Assembly: GCA_003663525.1 (NCBI GenBank) | Contig: QMUF01000105.1 | Location: forward strand, 1 to 5,808 | Source of the DNA: Thermococci archaeon | GTDB lineage: Archaea; Methanobacteriota_B; Thermococci; Thermococcales; Thermococcaceae | Length of the DNA stretch: 5,808 bases | Reading direction: 5' to 3' | In this document: positions 5,792-5,808 of the stretch, piece after piece | How the letters are laid out: every line of letters starts with the position of its first letter | How positions within the stretch are numbered: the stretch's first letter is position 1 | Translations under genes and position numbers: made by a program | The notes under the pieces: generated by a model | What the model was told of the DNA's origin: nothing | The model's input: the letters and a program-made list of their open reading frames with translations, nothing else | The model's database searches: none

Positions 5792-5808
5792 CTTCTATCC
5801 CTCTTACA

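Overview
The window looks like chromosomal DNA of a hyperthermophilic euryarchaeon of the order Thermococcales (Pyrococcus or Thermococcus type). The grounds are: archaeal-only enzymes (4-phosphopantoate--beta-alanine ligase, ribose-1,5-bisphosphate isomerase, Taw3), BRE/TATA promoters of the form CGAAAx-CTTATAA, strong GGAGG ribosome binding sites, oligo-T terminators, and an AT-rich backbone against which RNA genes stand out as GC-rich. Species cannot be decided from the sequence.

Layout. (1) 1-1372: the 3' two-thirds or more of the CoA-pathway ligase (plus strand) runs tail-to-tail into a Cro/C1-type HTH regulator (minus strand). Their stop codons interlock, and each gene's oligo-T terminator lies inside the other's coding end. 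(2) 1373-1477: a short, unusually GC-rich, foldable spacer. It ends in a hairpin plus T6 on the minus strand and may be a relic of the 3' end of an IS200/IS605 tnpB (omega-RNA region). (3) 1478-3965: a PLP aminotransferase (minus) and ribose-1,5-bisphosphate isomerase (plus) diverge from a 265-nt intergenic region (2732-2996). That region holds back-to-back TATA boxes, each followed at nearly the same distance by a copy of GTCACAAnAC. (4) 3962-4573: taw3, a wyosine-pathway tRNA methyltransferase, converges on the isomerase gene with another interlocked stop pair. (5) 4683-4811: a tRNA-His(GTG) gene with its own promoter, encoded G-1, encoded CCA and a terminator. (6) 4812-5206: no intact gene. 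It carries a decayed ribbon-helix-helix-like fragment, the first 40 codons of an archaeal AAA+ ATPase cut off just before the Walker A motif, and an inverted repeat. (7) 5207-5791: an unrecognised single-pass membrane or secreted protein, just complete at the window edge.

How the genes relate. Most are housekeeping genes of separate pathways: coenzyme A synthesis, amino-acid transamination, AMP/nucleoside salvage through ribose-1,5-bisphosphate to RuBisCO, and tRNA modification. The one place where the DNA itself argues for coordination is the aminotransferase/isomerase divergent promoter. The region after tRNA-His looks like a scar of mobile or horizontally acquired genes. No complete undescribed system is visible. 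The best leads are the symmetric divergent operator, the GC-rich spacer RNA, and the tRNA-adjacent gene graveyard.
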